DNA of 57,949 nt from the NCBI GenBank assembly GCA_963579025.1, contig CAUZFZ010000049.1, positions 1-57,949 of the forward strand, given 5' to 3'. The stretch comes from CAUZFZ01 sp963579025. GTDB lineage: Bacteria; Planctomycetota; Planctomycetia; Planctomycetales; Planctomycetaceae. Positions 9,901 through 18,300 of the stretch are shown piece by piece. The translations under genes and the position numbers were made by a program. The notes beneath the pieces are model-generated. The model had not been told where the DNA came from, did no database searches, and saw nothing but the letters and a program-made list of their open reading frames with translations. The stretch's first letter is position 1. Every line of letters begins with the position of its first letter.

Positions 9901-12900
9901 GTCAATACCGTATCGCGCTGCAACTCACGGATACGGAAGAGCACACTCAGGAAGGCGGCTATCTGTTTACCGTCATCGGCGACGGATTCAATGGGCGGGA
10001 ATTCCGCTTCAATGATGTCGAGCTGATCACGGACAAACGCGAGTACAAAGCGGGTGAGAAAGTCCGGCTGCTGATCAACACTGAGCGGGAAGACGCAACG
10101 CTGTTGTTGTTCCTGCGTCCGACCAACGGAGTCTATCTGCCACCGCAGACGATTCGGCTGGAAGGCAAGAGCACTGTCTACGAAATCCCCGTGATTAGAC
10201 GGGACATGCCGAACTTCTTCATCGAAGCACTGACGATCGCCGACGCGAAGATTCACACCGAGATGCGTGAAGTCGTCGTGCCGCCCGAAAAACGCGTGCT
10301 GAATATCGATGTCGAGCCTTCGTCCGAGTCGTATCAGCCGGGCGAGGAAGCGACGGTCAAGATCCGACTGACCGATCACGAGGAAAAGCCGTTTGTGGGA
10401 TCGACCGTCCTGAGCGTTTACGACCGCAGTGTCGAGTACATCTCTGGCGGTTCGAACGTTCCGGCCATCCGCGACTTTTTCTGGAAGTGGCGACGACACC
10501 ATCGCCCGGGCACGCACTCCAGTCTGAAGTGGGGCTACAACGTGCTGAAGTCTGGTGAGACTCCGATGTCCAACCTCGGCATCTTCGGGCACTCGGTCGT
10601 CGAAGAGAAATTTGCGCAAGCCGGGGGACAAAAGGGACAGGTGCGAACACGCTCGGCGCGGCGTGACCAGCCGGGTCAGTCAATGCCGCAACTGGCCGAA
10701 GGATTTGCGAACGGCGCTCTTTCACTAGACCGGGCGGCCTCGTCGGACAAGTACCTGGCGGCCTTCGCCAAGAATGACGGAGTCGCCGGCGGTGCTGCGG
10801 ACCTTATTCAGCCCACCGTCCGCACCAACTTCGCGGACACGGCGTTCTGGGCCGCGGCCATCACGACGGACGAAGACGGACTGGCCACGGTTCGCTTTCC
10901 GATGCCGGAGAACCTGACCGGCTGGAAGATCAAGGCCTGGGGTATGGGCCACGGCACCAAGGTCGGTGAAGGCGAGGCAGAAGTTGTCACGGCCAAGAAC
11001 CTGCTGGTGCGACTTCAGGCGCCACGATTCTTTGTCGAGAAGGACGAAGTCGTGCTTTCAGCCAACGTCCACAACTACCTGGAGTCCGACAAGGAAGCGA
11101 CCGTTCAACTTGTGCTGGAGGGCGGCACGCTCGTTCCGGCTCAGCCAGGGTCCATTCCGCCCGGTGCAACGACTTCGCTCGTTCCCACGCTCCGCGTGGG
11201 AACGCCGGACCCGACGCTCCGCGTCCCGTCCTCTGACAAAGCCGGTGATGCACGGGACGCGGAGCGTCGAGAGAAGCGTTCCAACGCAGAGCGTGGGAAC
11301 GAGTTGCCGTCGAAGAGTTTCACGCTCGGCCAGACCGTCATGATTCCCGCGGGCGGCGAAGTGCGAGTCGACTGGCGAGTGAAGGTGATCGCGGAAGGCG
11401 AAGCGTCGGTGACGATGAAGGCTCTGACCGATGAAGAGTCAGACGCCATGCAGATGAAGTTCCCGTGTTATGTCCACGGCATGCTGAAGACGGATTCGTT
11501 CTCGGGCGTCGTGCGTCTGGCCGACGCGTCTCAGCAATTCAAGGTGAAGGTACCGGCCGAGCGGCGTCCAGAGGATACGCGGCTGGAAGTGCGGTACTCA
11601 CCTACGCTCGCCGGCGCGATGGTCGATGCGCTGCCGTACCTGGTCGCGTACCCGCACAAGTGCACCGAACAGACGCTTAACCGCTTCATTCCTACCGTGA
11701 TCACGCAACGCGTTCTGCAACGCATGGGGCTCGATCTGGCGGCGATCAAAGAAAAGCGGACCAACCTCAACGCTCAGGAAATTGGTGACGACGTCGAGCG
11801 TGCGAAACGCTGGAAGATGTTCGAAAGTAATCCGGTCTTCGACGAGGCCCAAGTCGAACGCCTGGTTAAGGAGAACATCCAGCGTTTGATCTCGATGCAG
11901 CTTTCCGATGGTGGCTGGGGCTGGTTCTCAGGTTACGGAGAACGCTCGTGGCCACACACAACCGCGACTGTCGTGCACGGGCTGCAGATCGCTACCGAGA
12001 ACGACGTCGCGATCGTGCCGGGTGTGCTGGAGAGTGGAGTCAAATGGCTCGAACGCTGGCAGACAGATCGGGTCCGTCATCTTCAGAAGTACAGGCAGTC
12101 GAAGGCCAATAACCTCGATGCGCTCGTCTACATGGTGCTGGGCGATTCCGGCAAAGTGAACACGGCGATGCGAGAATTCCTGTATCGCGATCGGACGCAG
12201 TTGTCGGCCTATGGCAAATCGGTCTACGGCATCGCTCTGCACAAGCAGGAGCAGAACGAGAAGCTGGCCACGATTCTGCGGAACATCGAGCAGTTCCTGG
12301 TCGAAGACGATGAGAATCAGTCGGCGTATCTGAAGCTCCCGGAAGGTACGTACTGGTGGTACTGGTGGGGCAGCGACATTGAGGCAAACGCCTGGTACCT
12401 GAAGCTGCTCTCACGCACGGAACCGGGCAGCGACCGGTCGGCCGGTCTGGTCAAGTACATCCTGAACAACCGCCGTCATGGGACATACTGGAAGAGCACG
12501 CGCGACACCGCGTATTGCATCGAGGCACTGGCCGAGTACCTGAAAGCCAGCGGCGAAGATCGGCCGGACATGACGATCGAAGTGCTGGTTGACGGCGAGC
12601 CACACAAGTCCGTCAAGGTCGACGCGTCCAACCTGTTCAGCTTCGACAACCGCCTGGTACTGGAAGGTGATGCACTCGGTTCGGGTGAGCACACCGTCGA
12701 AATCCGTCGTACTGGAAAAGGGCCGGTGTACTTCAACGCGTATTTGACGAACTTCACACTGGAAGAGTTCATTACGCGGGCGGGCCTGGAAGTGAAGGTG
12801 AACCGGAAGTACTACAAGCTCACCGAGATCGACAAGTCGATCAAGGTGGCGGACTCGCGCGGCCAGGTGATCTCACAGAAGGTCGAAAAGTACGAACGAA

Positions 12901-13259
12901 CAGAACTGCCCGACCTGGCCACGGTGAAGAGCGGCGACCTGATCGAGGTCGAACTCGAGATCGAGAGTAAGAACGACTACGAGTATCTGCTGTTCGAAGA
13001 CATGAAGGCTGCCGGCTTTGAGCCCGTCGAAGTCCGCAGCGGCTACAACGGCAACGAGATGGGCGCCTATGTTGAGTACCGCGACGAACGGGTCTGCCTG
13101 TTCGTTCGTCATCTGGCTCGCGGACGGCATTCGGTCAGCTACCGGCTGCGTGCCGAGATCCCGGGACGATTCAGTGCATTGCCGTGTCGTGCATCCGCCA
13201 TGTATGCACCGGAGCTGAAGGCCAACTCCGATGAAATCCGGCTGTCAATCACGGATTGA
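6975..13259 (+). CDS. Alpha-2-macroglobulin family protein with thioester motif
   Basis: A 2094-residue secreted protein; the ATG at 6975 has GGAA upstream and begins a signal peptide (about 1-25), so the longer frame from 6858 is not used. Residues about 28-120 are TPR-like. Macroglobulin beta-sandwich modules follow, with typical phrases such as DRPVYRPEQKVQFKFWVR (about residue 640) and a Trp-rich stretch at about 785-832. The thioester motif CTEQ is intact (Cys near residue 1563), followed by the alpha-helical thioester-domain motif DGGWGWF (about 1645). In the family this protein traps proteases after bait-region cleavage; the bait is probably within about residues 1180-1300. A 126-bp palindromic element (11178-11303) is read through in frame and adds 42 residues about 140 residues before the thioester. 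Confidence 0.93.
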   Translation: MTRKLSLLLSGITVLAVAVMTIAAVPPDHAKLRSEARKLFQNGNYKESLERYRKLALDADTDSLQVTDDLQLAVHSLNNLGRNSEVDQLIEDSVKAHSDNWRLLKRAAQIYRTATHWGYLVTGEFERGNRRGGGKQVNAMSRDRTRGLQLFERARKLAADDASRADVATLYSEYALTLRSGTGYTENWRLQALTDLEVLPDYAEGHWRGYGRSQGAPVDAEGNPVYHRIPLTFEAAASDGERWRWLLTEAANLAPGRKLEFRMRFAQLLYESFSCQTMQQFSWWGARRTRQDDQKAGTGTYELHTLSDDETIARLATGVRRFKLPDEHNFIRIYQEVAAAGKSNQGERARAQLAQVFENRRQYPTAADAWRDGIREYGPGPGNTWQKRLNQIVQNWGRFENSTSQPSGRGAVVEYRFRNGKSVHFEAWPIKVEKLIQDAKAYLKSSPARIRGEHMEVQNIGYRLVTHNQTKYLDEKAADWTVKLDPPDDHVDDRITVTTPLQQPGGYLITAKMSDGNVSRMILWVNDTVIAKKQLDGKVLYFVADAVTGAPVSKANVEFFGYRAERVGNTAQYRVKTINFSEFSNADGQLTVDKTRIPDNHRWVAIARTDKGRKRLAHLGWDYLWFGQRHDPEYNQTKVFLITDRPVYRPEQKVQFKFWVRHAQYDKDDVSQFAGRTFRILASTPQGEHVLDRQLKADDYGGITGEFTLPDEAQLGVYHLQVEGHGGGSFRVEEYKKPEFEVKIEAPDKPVQLGEKITATIEAKYYFGAPVTKGKVKYKVTRNNHDGRWFPNGRWDWYYGRGYWWFAYDCAWYPGWGQWGCKAPIWSWWAGARTPPEVIAEAEVEIGDDGIVKVEIDTGLAKEMHPDQDHRYQITAEVVDDSRRTIVGQGEVLVAREPFKVFAWVNRGHFRTGDDVTAEFQAHTLDQKPVAGEGKLELFSIRYVDGKPVERLVEEWDVDTNEEGRARQQFRAGAPGQYRIALQLTDTEEHTQEGGYLFTVIGDGFNGREFRFNDVELITDKREYKAGEKVRLLINTEREDATLLLFLRPTNGVYLPPQTIRLEGKSTVYEIPVIRRDMPNFFIEALTIADAKIHTEMREVVVPPEKRVLNIDVEPSSESYQPGEEATVKIRLTDHEEKPFVGSTVLSVYDRSVEYISGGSNVPAIRDFFWKWRRHHRPGTHSSLKWGYNVLKSGETPMSNLGIFGHSVVEEKFAQAGGQKGQVRTRSARRDQPGQSMPQLAEGFANGALSLDRAASSDKYLAAFAKNDGVAGGAADLIQPTVRTNFADTAFWAAAITTDEDGLATVRFPMPENLTGWKIKAWGMGHGTKVGEGEAEVVTAKNLLVRLQAPRFFVEKDEVVLSANVHNYLESDKEATVQLVLEGGTLVPAQPGSIPPGATTSLVPTLRVGTPDPTLRVPSSDKAGDARDAERREKRSNAERGNELPSKSFTLGQTVMIPAGGEVRVDWRVKVIAEGEASVTMKALTDEESDAMQMKFPCYVHGMLKTDSFSGVVRLADASQQFKVKVPAERRPEDTRLEVRYSPTLAGAMVDALPYLVAYPHKCTEQTLNRFIPTVITQRVLQRMGLDLAAIKEKRTNLNAQEIGDDVERAKRWKMFESNPVFDEAQVERLVKENIQRLISMQLSDGGWGWFSGYGERSWPHTTATVVHGLQIATENDVAIVPGVLESGVKWLERWQTDRVRHLQKYRQSKANNLDALVYMVLGDSGKVNTAMREFLYRDRTQLSAYGKSVYGIALHKQEQNEKLATILRNIEQFLVEDDENQSAYLKLPEGTYWWYWWGSDIEANAWYLKLLSRTEPGSDRSAGLVKYILNNRRHGTYWKSTRDTAYCIEALAEYLKASGEDRPDMTIEVLVDGEPHKSVKVDASNLFSFDNRLVLEGDALGSGEHTVEIRRTGKGPVYFNAYLTNFTLEEFITRAGLEVKVNRKYYKLTEIDKSIKVADSRGQVISQKVEKYERTELPDLATVKSGDLIEVELEIESKNDYEYLLFEDMKAAGFEPVEVRSGYNGNEMGAYVEYRDERVCLFVRHLARGRHSVSYRLRAEIPGRFSALPCRASAMYAPELKANSDEIRLSITD
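11178..11303. repeat. 126-bp inverted repeat inside the macroglobulin gene
   Basis: Two 52-bp arms (11178-11229 and 11252-11303) are complementary with a few mismatches around a 22-base loop; the outer part holds GTTCCCACGCTCCGCGTGGG and the inner part a 17-bp perfect match (GACGCTCCGCGTCCCGT). Its length is a multiple of three and it is translated as 42 residues (LVPTLRVGT near the start, AERGNEL near the end) that look unlike the surrounding domain. Confidence 0.9.
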
Positions 13260-13573
13260 CTGACTCGTCGCGCCAACTGCACTAACCCGCAATCGCATTG
13301 GGTGACCTGTAGGGGTTGTGCGGATTTTGCAGCAGCGTGTTCGCGGTTAACCGAATCGATTGGGGGTTTTGTCGTTTCATAAGAATGATCTTGCATGTAT
13401 CAGTGGTGACTTATTAGCTGGTACGTGCGTTTACGGACCCGACTGCAAACTGTGGCAGGTCTGTGCGTAGGTGATGAGACGGGTGCTGGGACAACGGCAT
13501 TTTTTTCTTATGACGGGCCAGGCGGAGTGGTTCCACACTCCATGCTCGCAACCGAATGGACGGACGGGTTGCA
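13260..13573. other. Intergenic region, nothing recognised
   Basis: No gene, repeat or clear terminator was seen. A T-rich run near 13500 is not preceded by a stable hairpin. Confidence 0.5.
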
Positions 13574-13819
13574 ATGAGTGAAAAAGAAGTACTGCTGGTT
13601 GTGGAACTCCGTAACGCCAGCCCGTATCAGGAGGAGCAGTTTCGCCAGGAGATGTGCAGCCGAGACTGGCAGCCCATGCAGGATGACCGCTCGCTGTATG
13701 CAGCGTTTCCCGGGACGATCACCGATTCCGGAATCGTCCGCGCCAGCGAAAGCGAAGTCTCCGAAGCTGCCCAGGGATCCGGCATCGAAGATTGGGAAGC
13801 CGTGTGCGTGCTGGCGTGA
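13574..13819 (+). CDS. Small hypothetical protein (81 aa)
   Basis: An acidic protein of 81 residues starting MSEKEVLLVVELRN. It has an alternating beta/alpha pattern (LLVVELRN, YQEEQFRQEMCSR, SLYAAFPG, DWEAVCVLA) that would suit a small ferredoxin-like fold. The ribosome site is weak, and an in-frame ATG lies six codons upstream. Composition is protein-like and unlike the shadow frames nearby. No function can be assigned. The 130-bp repeat starts directly after its stop. Confidence 0.6.
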   Translation: MSEKEVLLVVELRNASPYQEEQFRQEMCSRDWQPMQDDRSLYAAFPGTITDSGIVRASESEVSEAAQGSGIEDWEAVCVLA

Positions 13820-13820
13820 A

Positions 13821-13950
13821 AGGCCGTGCCTGAGCCGTAGCCCGATTTCTCCGAAATCGGGACCAGACGACATGGCAACCTGCCGGCACATCGACCGCCG
13901 CTCAGTCTTGCCAGGTCCAAGGCAGCGGATTTCGGAGAAATCCGCCTACA
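13821..13950. repeat. 130-bp element with palindromic arms, copy 2
   Basis: Same length and order of parts as 2181-2310: arm with TTTCTCCGAAA, a middle of about 65 bases, and the opposite arm with TTTCGGAGAAA. About 95 percent identical by eye. It begins two bases after the stop of the small protein. Confidence 0.85.
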
Positions 13951-14125
13951 TCTCAGATCAGAACGGACGCGAACACAGGCAGCCCGGCCGGCCGGCATGC
14001 GATAACCACCAGGGCGCATATGCAACCACTGCGACCGGCCAGGGAATTGGCGATCTCACTTTGCCAGGTGAAAAAACGCACGTCCGGAGGAATACACCTG
14101 AGCCAGGCTGCAGGAGAGAATCTCC

Positions 14126-15205
14126 ATGCACGCACCCGGTCCACCTCCATCTCTGCCCAGCTTTCCCGATACGGCGAACTTTCAGTCGACGGTCGAATCC
14201 GCTGTCGCTGATCGTTTTTCCGCGTTGCTGGAGGCGATCAACAATGGATTGAGCCCATCCGGTCAGGCCACATCGCAACCGGTCCGTACGGAACGGTCCG
14301 CGGAAATTCCACATGTGGAATACGCACAGCCCCGTCCATCGACCCTGTCCCCTCCGGCACCGCATGTTGTGCCCGAGGTCTCCCGCCAGGATGTCCAGGA
14401 GCTACAGCAGGGGCAGCAGCGGATGCTTGATGAGGTCAAGGACTTTTACGCGCGGTGGGATTCTCGCCCCGAAATGCGTGGACTGAGGGAACTCTCCGAA
14501 CGGCTTGAAGAACTGACAAATCTGGTACAAGCGAATCAGTTCACTCCATCACCTTTGCCGGGCGGACAGGCCGTTGTGCCTGAAGATCCCACGACGGACA
14601 CGCTGACGCACAGCAACAGCTCGCAACCGGCGACCCACGGTGACGATGCACCTGCCAGAGTCACCGAGCAACCAGTCATTGAGCCGGACGACCTGACACC
14701 GCAATTTGCTCCCCTGCGCATTGTCCTGCTGACTCCATCAGTGGCCCGGGACGATGACGAGCCGCTGGAGCTGTGGCGCGACTGGAAGTCCCCGGGAGGC
14801 GAAAACTCGGACGCCGAATGGAATGGCATGGTGCAGCAGCGCGACGAGTACATCGCGTGGCTGGGCGGCCAGATCGCGAGCATTGCGACGAAGATCAACG
14901 ATTGGATGGAGTACTTCGCTAAACAGCAGTTTTCGGAGGACGCGGCCGAAAAGATCAAGCAGGCGCGGCACATGCTGCTGGCCGAGCACCGCACGCATCA
15001 GGTGAAGTTGTCGGTGGAGCGTGGCCGTTTGTTTCGCGAGCAGTCGAGCCTTCAGCAGAAGATGACCAACTTTTCCTCGGCCCGAGCAGAGCTGGAAGCA
15101 CGCCGTCAGGAATGTATGAGTGCCCTGAAAGAGCTGCAGGAGAACGGCACAACCAACCCGGCGGTCGTGGGTCGGTTGACGCGATTCTTCAAGCGCCGGG
15201 AATAG
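14126..15205 (+). CDS. Coiled-coil protein of unknown function
   Basis: A 359-residue protein starting at the ATG at 14126, preceded by AGGAGA at good distance. The N-terminus is Pro/Ser-rich and low in structure (residues 1-75). A helical segment follows (about 85-140, heptad-like with LQQGQQRMLDEVKDFYARW). Another low-complexity linker spans about 145-215. A long helical C-terminal half (about 230-350) has EEL/LEARR type heptads consistent with a coiled coil and a basic end (FFKRRE). No signal peptide or membrane helix is seen. It may be a cytoplasmic scaffold; no family was recognised. Confidence 0.8.
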   Translation: MHAPGPPPSLPSFPDTANFQSTVESAVADRFSALLEAINNGLSPSGQATSQPVRTERSAEIPHVEYAQPRPSTLSPPAPHVVPEVSRQDVQELQQGQQRMLDEVKDFYARWDSRPEMRGLRELSERLEELTNLVQANQFTPSPLPGGQAVVPEDPTTDTLTHSNSSQPATHGDDAPARVTEQPVIEPDDLTPQFAPLRIVLLTPSVARDDDEPLELWRDWKSPGGENSDAEWNGMVQQRDEYIAWLGGQIASIATKINDWMEYFAKQQFSEDAAEKIKQARHMLLAEHRTHQVKLSVERGRLFREQSSLQQKMTNFSSARAELEARRQECMSALKELQENGTTNPAVVGRLTRFFKRRE

Positions 15206-15309
15206 CACACGGTCCGAAAGCTCGTAGTCGCTTGCGGCGCGATGACACGTGCGTGTTTCACGATGTGACGTTCCTTCGACGTGTTAATGATTCGACGCAG
15301 GGCTTCGTC

Positions 15310-15348
15310 AAAAAAAGCCCGGCTGCCAGAATCTTCCGGCAGCCGGGC
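15310..15348 (-). terminator. Rho-independent terminator of the giant Ig-like gene
   Basis: Read on the minus strand, an 11-bp perfect GC-rich stem (GCCCGGCTGCC with its complement, arms 15317-15327 and 15338-15348) with a 10-base loop is followed by a run of Ts (the A run at 15310-15316). It lies about 27 bases after the stop of the 4973-residue gene, which ends at 15375. Confidence 0.93.
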
Positions 15349-15374
15349 GTGTCAAATCTGACGCTGACTCAACC

Positions 15375-18300
15375 CTACGCTCCGTTGAAGATTGCGTCGA
15401 AGTCGAATGTCAGGGCGTTGTCAATCTCGCCCGCGGAACCGACCACCGAATCGGCGGCATCCAGCGTCGTTCCGTTGCCAGCGGCAGTGACCTGATCGAC
15501 TCCCGATCCGCCGTCGACTGTGTCGGTCCCATCTTCACCGATCAACACGTCCCGACCACTTAGTCCGATGAGTCGATCGTCACCGATGCCACCGCCGATG
15601 GTGTCATTATTCGCGCCGCCCTCGAGCCGGTCGTTACCGTCACCACCGAACAGAATGTCTGCTCCGCCCTGACCTCGAAGGACGTCATTGCCATCTCCGC
15701 CGTCGATGGAATCTCGACCACCCGAGCCGCGAATGACGTCGTTACCGTCGCCGCCCAGGAGGATGTCGTTTCCGCGGGCACCGGCCAGTGTGTCGTTGCC
15801 GTCACCGCCCTCGAAGCGAACGTCGATGCGGACGGCCCGCAGAACGGTGATCAGATCGTCTCCATCGCCGCCGGTCAGCGTGATGCCAGTCAATCGTCCC
15901 TGTGCTCGTTCGCCCGACCGACTACTGTTGAATCCGCTACGCCGCACGCGAACTGTTCCGGCCACTTCGTCGGTCAGCGTCAGGCCGCCCGCGTCGCCAC
16001 GGATGTTGTCAGCTCCGGCACCACCGTTAATCGTGTCGTCGCCTCCCTGGCCAAACAGATTGTCATTTCCATCTCCGCCAGACAGCGTGTCCAAGCCGGC
16101 GCCGCCCAGCATGCGGTCGTTCCCAGCACCGCCATCCAGGACATCGTCACCCGCATTTCCGTTGATCAGATCGTCGCCTGAACCGCCAGTCAGTATGTCG
16201 TTGCCATTGCCGCCCTGCACATCAAGATCGGTGGTAGCACCAGAACCGTCGACGACATCGTCACCGCCTCGGGAATCGATCCTGATTACAGTGGTCAAGG
16301 CGGCGTCGACCGACACGATGTTGATGATGTCCACTTCATCCGTGCCGTTGATCTGCAACTGGCTGGTCGGATTGCTGAAGATCAGGCTCTCCAGTCCGCC
16401 ACTGAAAGTGACTTCGCTGGCGCCGCTGATTGCACTGTCAGTCACGGTCGTCGTGACCGCACCGGAAATAGAACCCAGCGGATTCACATCGATCACAACT
16501 GTCTCCAGAATTGACCCCGACAGATCGATTGGCTCCAGACCAGTGAACGTGATTGTCTGAGTGTCGAATGTCAGTGTGCCGGCCCCGACACTTTCGGCAT
16601 CGTATTCAACCCGTGTAATCGTCCCGCCGGTGACTGCCATCACGTCGTTTCCGCCGACTCCACCATCGACGAAGATCGGAATATTCGGAACTCCGCCGGA
16701 GAGGTCGAAGACGAACGAGTCATCCACATTGTCTTCGCCGATGAAGGTGATCGAGTCGAGTGCACCATCCGCAACCTGAACAATGACGTCGCCGTCTTCG
16801 CGGATCACCACGTTGCCGTTTTCAATCGACACTGTGATTGTTCCGCCGTCCAGGTCGAACTCGGGAGTCGGGTCAAACATGACGGTGAAGCTGTCGGAGG
16901 CGTCTGCAGCCAGGGTGTTGCCGATTGTGTCGGTAATACCCGAACCGGCTGCTGTCAGAGTCAAAACGTAGTCACCGTCTTCTGCCGTAACTGACGAAAG
17001 GTTGATCCGGTACTGCGACGCTGAAATCGCCTCAACCGTGCCAGTCAGACCGACAGTCATTCCGTCCTGAGTCAGCGAGAAATCATTGATATCCACGCCG
17101 GTCACGTCTTCACTGAAGTTGATCGTGATATTGCCAACCGCTGCGATTGTTGGGTCGGGATTCACATCCACGATATCAACGGTCGGAACCGTGCGATCAA
17201 GCGTGTAGGACTCGCCCGCGGTAAAGTCACTGGTGCTGACATTACCGGCAGTGTCCGTCGCCCCGGCGGACGCGTCTGCGTCGAAGTCGATCGACAGGCT
17301 GCCATCGCCGGTTCCGGTACTCGTCGTCACCGTGAATGTCGTTCCGCTGCCCGTCACATCGGTGATTGCCGCGCCGGAAACAGTGCTGTCCAGTACGAAG
17401 TCGGCGGACGTGACGCCCGTGACCGCTTCGCTGAACGTGACCGTAAACCCAACACTGGACGCATTGGTCAGTTCCGCTCCCGTGCGAACGATGGATGTCA
17501 CGGTGGGAGCCGTACGGTCGACGCTGTATGCCTCGCCGGCCGTGAAGTCCGCCGTCGAAACGTTGTTAGCCGCGTCAGTGACTCCGCCGTCGGCATCCGC
17601 ATCGAAATCAATCGATGCAGTTCCCTCACCGCTGCCCGTATTCACGGTGACCGTGTAGGTCGATCCGCTTCCGGTCACACTTGCCACCGATGCACCCGTC
17701 AATCCGGTCTGATCAATGACAAAGTCGCTGGAGCCGACTCCTGTGACACTTTCACCGAACATAACCGTGAAGTCGACGGTGGCCGCATTAGTCGGATCGG
17801 AATTCACTCGCGTGATTGAACTGACAGTCGGAGCCGTGACATCGAAGCTGAATCCAACAGGCGCGACCGTCGAGTTTCCTGCTCCATCATTGGATGTGGC
17901 CCGCACCGTGTACGAGTCGCCATCCGTCAGATTGGAGTCCGGGAACGCCAGCGACCACGTGTCGGTTCCGACGACGGCGAGTTGAAATTCGGTGGCACTG
18001 TCGAAGGCAGAACCGCTGAAGAACAGGCTGTCGGAAGCTCGCTGAATGCTGACTGTTACGGCTGTCAATGTTGAGCCGCCATTGTCTGCTGCCGTCCCGG
18101 TGATTGAATCAGTCCAACTACTGGTGTTGTAGGACACTCCCTCCACGGGAAAACCAACCGCTACGGTCGGAGCAGTCTTGTCGACCGTATAGGCTTCGCC
18201 GCCGGTGAAATCAGCCTGCGTCGCGTTATTAGCCGGGTCCAGAACACCTCCATCGGCATCGTTGTCAAACTCGATGGACAACGTTCCGTCGCCCGATCCC

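Noticed and set aside
9453..10631. 392-codon minus-strand open frame
   Set aside because: Antisense shadow of the alpha-2-macroglobulin gene.
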